Shown piece by piece: positions 1 through 6,357 of a stretch of 15,526 nt of DNA. A program made the translations under genes and the position numbers. Below the pieces are notes generated by a model. It was not told the origin of the DNA and did no database searches. It was given only the letters and a program-made list of their open reading frames with translations. The stretch covers positions 1 to 15,526 of the forward strand of contig JAFPXW010000143.1 in NCBI GenBank assembly GCA_017394565.1. The letters run 5' to 3'. Origin of the DNA: Oscillospiraceae bacterium. GTDB lineage: Bacteria; Bacillota; Clostridia; Oscillospirales; Ruminococcaceae. Position 1 is the first letter of the stretch. Each line of letters begins with the position of its first letter.

Positions 1-4
1 CTCT

Positions 5-72
5 GCCAAAGCCACTATGTGGCTTTGGCGGCTGCTGCGCAGCCTGCAAAGCACAACGTGTTGTGCTTTGCA
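5..72. repeat. Cluster of three adjacent perfect hairpins
   Basis: Three perfect inverted repeats lie end to end. The first has an 11-base stem (5-15 with 19-29) and a 3-base loop. The second has a 6-base stem (30-35 with 39-44) and a 3-base loop. The third has a 12-base stem (45-56 with 61-72) around CGTG, or 13 bases if C57 pairs with G60. The outer two share a CAAAGC core, so they may be related copies. No T-run follows on the + strand, so this is not an ordinary terminator for a gene entering from the left. It may be a palindromic intergenic repeat element or the end of one, but no second copy was seen in the window. Confidence 0.75.
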
Positions 73-149
73 ATAGAGTGTAGTATATCACAATCCGGAA
101 AAAACTGCTACGCCGCGATGACAAAACAGCTACAGCTCAAAGTGTGGGA

Positions 150-178
150 TTGCAATTTTTTGACGGATATGGTATAAT
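150..178 (+). promoter_or_regulatory. Sigma-A-like promoter with extended -10
   Basis: A perfect TATAAT (173-178) is preceded by TGG (170-172), an extended -10. TTGCAA (150-155) lies exactly 17 bases upstream as a partial -35 (4 of 6). Transcription would start near 185, leaving a short leader before the start codon at 212. The ribosome site AAGGGAG (196-202) is 9 bases from that ATG. Confidence 0.8.
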
Positions 179-211
179 AGAGGGGAAATCAGACGAAGGG
201 AGAAAAGCGCT

Positions 212-565
212 ATGTTCTGTAGAAACTGTGGAAAAGAAATTCCCGATCATTCCGAGATCTGTCCCATCTGCGGCGGCAGCCAGACCATCACGGAGCTGGA
301 ATACCGTACCGGCGCCAAAAGTCCTGCCGGTGCCCTGTTTAAACGCTACCGTGAGGAACCCGTCACCCGTCAGGGGGCGATCCTGCTCGAAATACTCGGG
401 ATTCTGCTGGGATTTGGTGCGGTCATTTTTGCGATCGTATATCCGGATGTCGCACTCACGATCGGAGCAAGAGCGCTGTTAGTCCTGCTGGGAGGGAGCC
501 TTGCACTTGGCTTCGGGATCGCACTTTGCGTGACGCTCTCGAAATGCCAGAAACCGGAGGTGTGA
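212..565 (+). CDS. Small zinc-ribbon two-helix membrane protein
   Basis: This 117-residue protein begins with a zinc ribbon of the CxxC...CxxC type (Cys3, Cys6, Cys17, Cys20), followed by a short polar linker. Two hydrophobic segments come next, about residues 55-77 and 83-108, consistent with two membrane helices and a cytoplasmic ribbon. The start is set by AAGGGAG, 9 bases upstream, behind a good promoter. The stop codon is 2 bases before the next gene, which also begins with MFC..CGK, so the two are surely co-transcribed and probably work on related targets. Many Firmicutes encode zinc-ribbon membrane proteins of this kind, mostly uncharacterised. I do not recognise a specific family or function. 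Confidence 0.85.
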   Translation: MFCRNCGKEIPDHSEICPICGGSQTITELEYRTGAKSPAGALFKRYREEPVTRQGAILLEILGILLGFGAVIFAIVYPDVALTIGARALLVLLGGSLALGFGIALCVTLSKCQKPEV

Positions 566-567
566 CC

Positions 568-1920
568 ATGTTTTGCCAGAAATGCGGAAAACTCATTCCG
601 GAGGGCGCCGGAAAGATCGTAGATGAGCATCTGCTGTGTCCCGATTGCGCTGCGGCTTCCGTCAAGTGTTTTTGTCAGCGTTGCGGCTGCGAGCTTCCGC
701 CGGATACGCCTTTGCAAGAAAACGGCAGGCTGCTGTGTGAAAACTGCGCGGCGCTTCCCGATGATTCGGAACAAAATGAAGCCTTCTGGGAGCCGGCGCC
801 TTTGCGCAGGGATCTGCCGAAGCTCGGAATGCTGCCGGTCTGGATCGCGGCACTGACGCTTGTGATCGTTGTCGGCGCAGTCGCGGCACTATTTGGCACG
901 AAAACACTCTGCATCCACGCCTGGGAGCCGGCCACCTGTCAGACGGCGGAGGTCTGCAAAAAATGCGGACGGATCCACGGCGATCCCCTGCCCCACAAAT
1001 GGAAGGACGCGACCTGCACGGAACCGCGCACCTGCATGAACTGCGGCGAAACGGAGGGTGAGCCTGCCGGGCACGTCTGGATCGACGCGACCTGCACAGC
1101 ACCGCGCACTTGCCTGATCTGCGGTGAAACAGAGGGCAAGCCTGCCGGGCATCAGTGGGAAGCCGCAACGTGCCAGAAGCCCATGACCTGCTCGGTGTGC
1201 GGCGAAGAGCAGGGCAAGCTCGGCAGTCACAAGTGGAAGGATGCAACGTGCGAAGAACCGCGCACCTGTGAGATCTGCGGTGAAACGGACGGCGAAGCAC
1301 CTGGCCATTCCTGGATTCCGGCGACCTGCACTGAGCCTAAGACCTGCGAGGTCTGCGGCAAAACGGACGGCAAGCCTGCCGGACACAAGTGGCTGGATGC
1401 GACGGTGCTGTCACCGAAAACCTGCGAGATCTGCGGAGAAACCGAGGGAGAAGCACTGGACATCCTCACACTCGATCCCATTGACCTGATGGATGTCACG
1501 AAGGAGGACTTCATCGGTGCGACCGGTGATGCACATCACGAGCCTGTCGGGTGCCCGGAGTGTGCCGGAAACAGCTCGACACTTGTCAGCGACGTGTTTG
1601 AGGGGTGTGTGCTGGCGTTCGGCAGTGCGGATGATTCTTTGCCGTCACATATTCATGTGTTCAATGGAAATGTTACGGAATCGACCAAAATCGGCATGAC
1701 CTACAAGGCGCTTTCAGATGCCCTGGGAGAACCGACCTGGTCACTCAGTGACACCGACCGCACGGCGACTGCGATCTACAATATCAACGGGAATTCCGTG
1801 GGATTCGTGTTCGATGATAAGAAACTCATGACCGACATGATCCTGTATGAAATGGGACTGACCAAGAAACTGCGCATTTCCAACACCAGTATGAAAGTCA
1901 TTTCCGCCATCATTGAATAA
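568..1920 (+). CDS. Zinc-ribbon membrane protein with seven His/Cys repeats
   Basis: I take the ATG at 568 (450 residues) because GGAGG lies 7 bases before it; an in-frame ATG at 526 would overlap the upstream gene. Two N-terminal metal-binding knuckles are visible (Cys3/Cys6 with Cys24/Cys27, then CxxC pairs around 36-39 and 57-60). A membrane helix follows at about 88-110. Residues 117-298 are seven tandem 26-residue repeats of the form HxWxxATC-x5-CxxCG. The last 150 residues contain another CxxC (CPEC) and a stretch reading KIGMTYKALSDALGEP, reminiscent of the turn motif in SmpA/BLIP-like folds. Similar HxW...TCxxCG repeats occur in large surface proteins of Clostridia, so the part after the helix is probably extracytoplasmic. 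The function is unknown; metal or thiol sensing at the envelope is only inference. Confidence 0.85.
   Translation: MFCQKCGKLIPEGAGKIVDEHLLCPDCAAASVKCFCQRCGCELPPDTPLQENGRLLCENCAALPDDSEQNEAFWEPAPLRRDLPKLGMLPVWIAALTLVIVVGAVAALFGTKTLCIHAWEPATCQTAEVCKKCGRIHGDPLPHKWKDATCTEPRTCMNCGETEGEPAGHVWIDATCTAPRTCLICGETEGKPAGHQWEAATCQKPMTCSVCGEEQGKLGSHKWKDATCEEPRTCEICGETDGEAPGHSWIPATCTEPKTCEVCGKTDGKPAGHKWLDATVLSPKTCEICGETEGEALDILTLDPIDLMDVTKEDFIGATGDAHHEPVGCPECAGNSSTLVSDVFEGCVLAFGSADDSLPSHIHVFNGNVTESTKIGMTYKALSDALGEPTWSLSDTDRTATAIYNINGNSVGFVFDDKKLMTDMILYEMGLTKKLRISNTSMKVISAIIE
916..1461 (+). repeat. Seven in-frame 78-bp repeats within a gene
   Basis: Seven copies of a 78-base unit encode 26-residue repeats at residues 117-142, 143-168, 169-194, 195-220, 221-246, 247-272 and 273-298. 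Each has His at position 1, Trp at 3, and Cys at 8, 14 and 17, a possible CCCH metal site. The last copy has Val in place of the first Cys (ATV). Copies are clearly related but diverged at the DNA level, so the array is old rather than freshly duplicated. Confidence 0.9.
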
Positions 1921-1936
1921 ATCACGATATTCAATC

Positions 1937-1975
1937 AGATCGGCTGCATTCCGGATATAGGAGTGCAGCCGATTT
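1937..1975 (+). terminator. Terminator-like hairpin after the zinc-ribbon unit
   Basis: A stem of ten Watson-Crick pairs (1939-1948 with 1964-1973) can be extended inward by four more pairs, including one G-U. This leaves a 7-base loop at 1953-1959. It sits 16 bases after the stop codon. The following T-run is interrupted (TTTCACATAGTTTT), so termination may be incomplete. Confidence 0.6.
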
Positions 1976-2009
1976 CACATAGTTTTCCAGATTCTCACAC
2001 AAACTCACT

Positions 2010-2038
2010 CTGCAATGCACAAACACACATGGTATCAT
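2010..2038 (+). promoter_or_regulatory. Probable extended -10 promoter for the 69-residue ORF
   Basis: TATCAT (2033-2038, 5 of 6) is preceded by TGG (2030-2032). CTGCAA (2010-2015) lies 17 bases upstream. The arrangement TGCAAT, 13 bases, then TGGTAT is the same as in the promoter at 150-178. The downstream gene starts at 2085. Confidence 0.5.
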
Positions 2039-2084
2039 AAGATCATAGAAGGAACCCCCAAATCTACGAAAGGGCTGATCGAAC

Positions 2085-2294
2085 ATGAAACGTAACCTGA
2101 TGATGAACATGACACTGACCGCGCTGATGATCGTCAGCCTGACCGGGACGGGTGCAATCGGCGGTATTGCTCCGCGGCCTGTTCCCCACGCGCCGGCGTT
2201 CGGGGCTTCCATTGCAGCGACGGCTACGGCTGCTTCGACTTCGGAGGAAACCAGCCGTGATGAGGACGACGATGAGGAGTCCTCTGGTTCTTGA
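2085..2294 (+). CDS. Small probable secreted or membrane-anchored acidic protein
   Basis: This is a 69-residue hypothetical protein that I do not recognise. The N-terminus is basic (MKRN) followed by a hydrophobic run to about residue 28, like a signal peptide or single membrane helix. A Pro/Ala-rich middle follows, then a strongly acidic Ser-rich tail (EETSRDEDDDEESS). There are no cysteines. Support for a real gene comes from its own promoter-like sequence, a moderate ribosome site (AAAGGG at 2069-2074, 10 bases from ATG) and a very good terminator 38 bases after the stop. It stands alone between the zinc-ribbon unit and the convergent glycogen operon. Confidence 0.6.
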   Translation: MKRNLMMNMTLTALMIVSLTGTGAIGGIAPRPVPHAPAFGASIAATATAASTSEETSRDEDDDEESSGS

Positions 2295-2331
2295 TCTGCC
2301 TTTCCCTACTCATCCCCCTTTATATATCTTG

Positions 2332-2372
2332 GAAATACCGGCTTGGGATCTAAGCCGGTATTTCAGTTTTTT
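2332..2372 (+). terminator. Rho-independent terminator, + strand
   Basis: A perfect 13-base stem (2332-2344 with 2352-2364) with a 7-base loop is followed after two bases by six T (2367-2372). It ends transcription of the small gene before it can run into the convergent glgA. Confidence 0.9.
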
Positions 2373-2373
2373 G

Positions 2374-2407
2374 AAAAAAACAAGCTGCACCGGAAAGATG
2401 CAGCTTG
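2374..2407 (-). terminator. Rho-independent terminator of the glycogen operon
   Basis: On the - strand a perfect 9-base stem (2399-2407 with 2381-2389) and 9-base loop is followed directly by seven T (2380-2374). It lies 8 bases after the glgA stop. It abuts the opposite-strand terminator at 2332-2372, so the convergent units are insulated from both sides. Confidence 0.92.
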
Positions 2408-2415
2408 CAAAAGAA

Positions 2416-3834
2416 TCATTTTTTACACAGATCACGGTAGAGATCCAGGTAGGAATCCGCTGACGTACTCCAGCTGAAATCACATTCCATCGAACGCTTG
2501 ACCAGATCCTTCCATGCGGCCGCGTCATCGTAGCACGCCTTCGCACGGGTGCAGGCATCCAGCATATCGTGTGCATTATAGGACTTGAATGTGTAGCCGT
2601 TGCCGTCGCCATTGCCGTTATCCTGCACAGAATCACGCAGACCGCCGGTTTCACGAACGATCGGGATGGTGCCATAACGCATCGCGATCATCTGTGCCAG
2701 ACCGCAGGGTTCACTCTGGGACGGCATCAGGAACATATCGCATCCCGCATAGATCCGGCGTGCCAGATCCGGCTGGAATCCGAGGGTAACGCTCACCTGA
2801 TCGGGATAGCGCCACTGCATTTCCGAGAAGAAATCCTCATAGATTTTCTCGCCGCTGCCAAGGATCGCAAACTTGCAGCCAAGCTTCAGGATGTCCTCGA
2901 AGACATAGCGGATCAGGTCAATGCCCTTATGCGACACAAATCGCGTCACAATGCCAATGATCGGCTCGTCGCCCTCCTGCAAGGCGAGTTCCTGCAAAAG
3001 CGCTTCCTTGCAGGCTTTTTTGCCGGCAGGCTTTGCAGCGGAGAAGTGCTTGGTGATCAGGGCGTCCTGTTCGGGGTTGTACATGGTCGTGTCAATGCCG
3101 TTGAGGATGCCGCTGAGCTTAAACTGCTTGTTCACGAGGATGCGATCCAGACCGTGTGCATACCACGGATCGAGAATTTCCCACGCATAGCTCGGAGAAA
3201 CCGTTGTGATCCGGTCAGCGGTTTCGATCGCGCCCTTCATCATATTGATCGCACCGTCATATTCGAGGATGCCCATATGATACAGCGGAATGCCCATGAC
3301 TTCGTTCAGTACTTCCCTGCCGTAGCTGCCCTGGTACTGGATATTATGGATCGTGAAGACGTGCCTGATATCCTGATAGCCCTGCTGGTACTTGTAGAAT
3401 ACCTGATAGAACACAGGGATCAGTGCAGTCTGCCAGTCATTGCCATTGATAACATCCGGCTTGAAATCGATGTAGCGCAGCATCTCCAGCACAGCGCGGG
3501 AGAAGAATACAAATCGCTCGCAATCGTCATAGAAGCCGTAAAGCCCCTCTCTGCCGAAATAGTACTCATTGTCAATGAAATAATACGTCACACCGTTCCA
3601 GATGCCGGTGAAGATCCCGCAGTACTGCTTTCTCCACGAAACATCGACCGTAATATTCGTCAGGAACGTGAGCTGCGCACGCAGTTCGGGGCGGATGGAT
3701 TTATACATAGGGATCACGACGCGGCACTCATGGCCTTTCTGACGGATCGCCGCCGGGAGCGAACCCACGACATCTGCCAGACCGCCGGAAGCTGCGAACG
3801 GTACTGCTTCACTTGCTGCAAACAGGATATTCAA
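2416..3834 (-). CDS. glgA: Glycogen synthase (ADP-glucose dependent, GT5)
   Basis: This 472-residue enzyme transfers glucose from ADP-glucose to the growing alpha-1,4-glucan in the cytoplasm. It has the usual GT5 length and landmarks: SGGLADV near the N-terminus, RFVSHKG (Arg298, Lys303) and SEPCGL with the catalytic-region Glu375, followed by the GT-B C-terminal lobe. The start is TTG: a stop codon lies in frame three codons upstream, GGAAGGTG lies 7 bases before, and MNILFAASEA matches the family N-terminus. At position 15, where E. coli GlgA has the ADP-glucose-binding Lys of KTGGL, this protein has Ala (AASGGL). It is the last gene of the glg operon, 87 bases after glgD and just before a terminator. 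Confidence 0.96.
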   Translation of the reverse strand: MNILFAASEAVPFAASGGLADVVGSLPAAIRQKGHECRVVIPMYKSIRPELRAQLTFLTNITVDVSWRKQYCGIFTGIWNGVTYYFIDNEYYFGREGLYGFYDDCERFVFFSRAVLEMLRYIDFKPDVINGNDWQTALIPVFYQVFYKYQQGYQDIRHVFTIHNIQYQGSYGREVLNEVMGIPLYHMGILEYDGAINMMKGAIETADRITTVSPSYAWEILDPWYAHGLDRILVNKQFKLSGILNGIDTTMYNPEQDALITKHFSAAKPAGKKACKEALLQELALQEGDEPIIGIVTRFVSHKGIDLIRYVFEDILKLGCKFAILGSGEKIYEDFFSEMQWRYPDQVSVTLGFQPDLARRIYAGCDMFLMPSQSEPCGLAQMIAMRYGTIPIVRETGGLRDSVQDNGNGDGNGYTFKSYNAHDMLDACTRAKACYDDAAAWKDLVKRSMECDFSWSTSADSYLDLYRDLCKK

Positions 3835-3862
3835 GATCTTTCACCTTCCATTTCTAAAATTG

Positions 3863-3920
3863 CCCACATCCCTGCATCGCTGCAGGGACGTGGTGGTGTC
3901 ATACATTAAGGGGATGTGGG
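3863..3920 (-). other. Intercistronic RNA structure between glgD and glgA
   Basis: The 87-base glgD-glgA gap contains a 10-base inverted repeat (3863-3872 with 3911-3920). Inside it is a 7-base stem (3870-3876 with 3881-3887) closed on the - strand by GCGA, a GNRA-type tetraloop. The two share three bases, but a shortened outer stem of 7 pairs could coexist with the inner one. No adjacent T-run follows, so this is not a simple terminator. It could stabilise RNA ends or modulate the glgA ribosome site at 3842-3849. Confidence 0.65.
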
Positions 3921-3921
3921 A

Positions 3922-5046
3922 TTAAAGATTCGCGTTCTTGCTGATGTAAACCGGATAGCTGTCAGAGCCTGTGAGGACTCTGCCCTCCTCCATCACGACA
4001 TTCTTGTCTGCGATCACGGAGGTCAGCTCGCATCCTGCGCCGACTTCGGTGGACTGCATCATGATGCAGTTCTTGATGACAGCGCCCTTGCCGACCTTGA
4101 CACCACGGAACAGTACGGAATTTTCAACCGTACCCTCGATGATGCAGCCGTCAGCGATCAGGGAGTTGGAAACCTTGGCATCCAGACCGTATTTTACCGG
4201 ACCATTGTCGCCGATCTTAGTGTAGATGGGAGCATTGGTCTTGAACAGCGCATCGCGGTTGGCCTTGTTGAGCAGCGCGAGGTTTGCCTCATAATAGCTC
4301 TTGACAGAGTCGATGCGGGAGAAATAGCCCTTGTACTCGTAGCCCATGAAGTTGAATTCCTTGCAGCGTGCCTGCATGAAATCACGGATCAGGCTGTACT
4401 GGCTGCGTGCAGCGGCTTCCTTGACGATCTTCGCGAGGAAATCCTTGCGCATCACATACATATCCATGCAGATATTGCACTCGCCGGCGATCTGCGGATC
4501 GATCAGTACGGAACGGATCTGGTCGGTCTCGTCCATCTGGAGAACGTCCACGCCGGAACCGGATTCCTCATTATAGTGATACTTGCCGTAAACGACGGTT
4601 ACGTCGGCGTCGTTCTCCTTGTGGAACTTCAGCACGTCTGCAAAGTCCACATTCGCGATGAAATCACAGTCGGAGAGGACAACATACTCACACTTGGAAT
4701 TGCCGACATAGCTCCAGACATTGTTCAGAGCCTCCAGTCTGCCGCGATATACGCCGTCGGTATTCTGGGAGAACGGCGGGAGCAGATTCAGACCGCCCTT
4801 CTTGCGGGCAAGATCCCACTCACGGCCAGTGCCGAGATGATCGAGCAGAGAGCCGTAATTGGACTTGGTGATGACACCGACCTCGGTGATGCCGGAATTC
4901 ACCATATTGGAAAGCGGGAAGTAGATCAGGCGGTATCTGCCGCCAAACATGATCGAACCCATTGTACGCTGCTTTGTCAGTTCCACTACAGTCGAATCAT
5001 GCATGGATGCAAAGATCAGACCGAGTACTTTATTATTAACGCCCAT
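3922..5046 (-). CDS. glgD: GlgD, regulatory homologue of ADP-glucose pyrophosphorylase
   Basis: This 374-residue protein has the nucleotidyltransferase fold followed by a left-handed beta-helix (hexapeptide-like ISLV-rich repeats from about residue 280). It aligns with GlgC over FGGRYRL and PLSNMVNSGI. The catalytic glycine loop is lost: where GlgC has LAGGQGSRL this has IFASMHDST, and the FTEKP sugar-phosphate motif is not seen. This is the hallmark of GlgD, which in Firmicutes pairs with GlgC in a heterotetramer and alters its activity rather than acting alone. The gene begins 13 bases after glgC with GGAGG in between. Identification as glgD is firm; the lack of catalysis is inferred from the motifs. 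Confidence 0.95.
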   Translation of the reverse strand: MGVNNKVLGLIFASMHDSTVVELTKQRTMGSIMFGGRYRLIYFPLSNMVNSGITEVGVITKSNYGSLLDHLGTGREWDLARKKGGLNLLPPFSQNTDGVYRGRLEALNNVWSYVGNSKCEYVVLSDCDFIANVDFADVLKFHKENDADVTVVYGKYHYNEESGSGVDVLQMDETDQIRSVLIDPQIAGECNICMDMYVMRKDFLAKIVKEAAARSQYSLIRDFMQARCKEFNFMGYEYKGYFSRIDSVKSYYEANLALLNKANRDALFKTNAPIYTKIGDNGPVKYGLDAKVSNSLIADGCIIEGTVENSVLFRGVKVGKGAVIKNCIMMQSTEVGAGCELTSVIADKNVVMEEGRVLTGSDSYPVYISKNANL

Positions 5047-5059
5047 TGAAGAAGCCTCC

Positions 5060-6262
5060 TTACATATTCTCAGAAATAATATCCTTCGGCTTAACGACTG
5101 CGTTGCCGGAAATCGTCACATTATGGCCAACAACGGCAATGCCCCAGTCGTCGCGGTTCTCCACCTGTTCCGGAGAAACGCCGATGCGTGCGCCGGACTC
5201 GACCACGCAGTTTTCGCCGACGATCGCATACTCGACCTTGGCACCGGACTTGACAACAGTGCCGGGCATCAGGATGGAGTAATTGACAGACGCACCTTCT
5301 TCAATGGTTACGCCGGAGAAGATCACAGAAAAATCGACATTGCCGCTGATGGAGGAGCCCTCGGTGATCATGGAGTTCTCGATCTTTGCGGTATCGCCGA
5401 TGTACTGCGGCGGCATATTGTTGTGACGTGCATAGATCTTCCACGAACGGTCGTACAGATCCAGCGGCACAGACGGGCTGAGCAGATCCATATTGGCTTC
5501 CCACAGGGAATCGAGGGTGCCGACATCTTTCCAGTAGCCGTCAAAGGTGTAAGCAAACAGACGCTCACCGTTCTGGAGCATGGCCGGAATAATATCCTTG
5601 CCAAAGTCCTTGGAGCCGGTGTTAGCGTTCTCGTTTTCGATCAGGTACTTCTTGAGCTTCTGCCAGGTGAAGCAGTAGATACCCATGGAAGCAAGGGTGC
5701 TGTCCGGGTTCTTCGGCTTCTCCGTGAAGCGGACAACGCGGTTCTCAGCGTCGCAGGTCATGATGCCGAAGCGGGATGCTTCCTCCATCGGTACGTCGAT
5801 GACTGCGATCGTACCGTCGGACTTGTTCTTCTCATGGAATTCCACGAGCTTGGAATAGTCCATCTTATAGATATGGTCACCGCCGAGGACGATCACGAAT
5901 TCCGGATCGTAGCGCTCAATGAAGCGCATATTCTGGTAGATTGCATTCGCAGTACCCTGAAACCAGTCGGCGCCCTCCTTGGTCTCGAACGGAGACAGCA
6001 CATGGACGCCGCCGTTCATGCGGTCGAGATCCCACGGCTGACCGTTGCCGATGTATTCATTCAGCACCAGCGGCTGATACTGCGTCAGGACACCGACGGT
6101 ATCAATACCGGAATTGGTGCAGTTCGACAGTGCGAAATCAATGATTCGATACTTACCGCCATAAGGAACTGCCGGCTTTGCGACATTCTGCGTCAGAGCA
6201 TACAGTCTGCTGCCCTGACCGCCTGCCAGCAGCATCGCGATGACTTTCTTCTTAGCGTTCAT
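5060..6262 (-). CDS. glgC: Glucose-1-phosphate adenylyltransferase
   Basis: This enzyme makes ADP-glucose and pyrophosphate from ATP and glucose-1-phosphate, the committed step of bacterial glycogen synthesis. The 400-residue protein has all the expected motifs: LAGGQGSRL (12-20), [21 protein letters not shown] with Asp129, FTEKP (179-183) and YWKDVGT. A C-terminal beta-helix domain follows. Ser in GGQGSRL in place of Thr is common in Gram-positive members. The start is set by AGGAGG, 6 bases upstream (6269-6274). It is second in the operon, after glgB and before glgD. An 11-base hairpin lies 6 bases upstream of its ribosome site. Confidence 0.97.
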   Translation of the reverse strand: MNAKKKVIAMLLAGGQGSRLYALTQNVAKPAVPYGGKYRIIDFALSNCTNSGIDTVGVLTQYQPLVLNEYIGNGQPWDLDRMNGGVHVLSPFETKEGADWFQGTANAIYQNMRFIERYDPEFVIVLGGDHIYKMDYSKLVEFHEKNKSDGTIAVIDVPMEEASRFGIMTCDAENRVVRFTEKPKNPDSTLASMGIYCFTWQKLKKYLIENENANTGSKDFGKDIIPAMLQNGERLFAYTFDGYWKDVGTLDSLWEANMDLLSPSVPLDLYDRSWKIYARHNNMPPQYIGDTAKIENSMITEGSSISGNVDFSVIFSGVTIEEGASVNYSILMPGTVVKSGAKVEYAIVGENCVVESGARIGVSPEQVENRDDWGIAVVGHNVTISGNAVVKPKDIISENM

Positions 6263-6280
6263 AATATTCCTCCTATATCG

Positions 6281-6319
6281 GATCCGGTCAGTTCCCTATC
6301 TGCCCGACCTGACCGGATC
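6281..6319 (-). other. Intercistronic hairpin ahead of glgC
   Basis: A perfect 11-base inverted repeat (6281-6291 with 6309-6319) with a 17-base loop sits between glgB and glgC. Its 3' arm on the - strand ends 6 bases before the AGGAGG of glgC. No T-run follows, so it is unlikely to be a terminator. An RNA processing, stability or translation-control role is inference. Confidence 0.65.
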
Positions 6320-6357
6320 TTATCATCATAGAAAATGTAGTCATTTAGCACTCACGC

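Noticed and set aside
159..178. TTTGACG (160-165 region) as the -35 of the first promoter
   Set aside because: It lies only about 7 bases before the -10, far too close; TTGCAA at 17 bases with an extended -10 fits better.
526..567. 14-residue extension of the repeat protein from an ATG at 526
   Set aside because: It lies inside the upstream gene without a ribosome site; GGAGG marks 568 and the zinc knuckle begins at MFC.
916..1461. CRISPR-like array in the 78-base periodic region
   Set aside because: The repeats are in frame, diverged and encode conserved His/Cys positions without unique spacers; it is a protein repeat.
3841..3906. 21-residue leader peptide frame on the - strand before glgA
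   Set aside because: It has no ribosome site and no regulatory codon run, and it crosses the hairpins; judged a chance frame.
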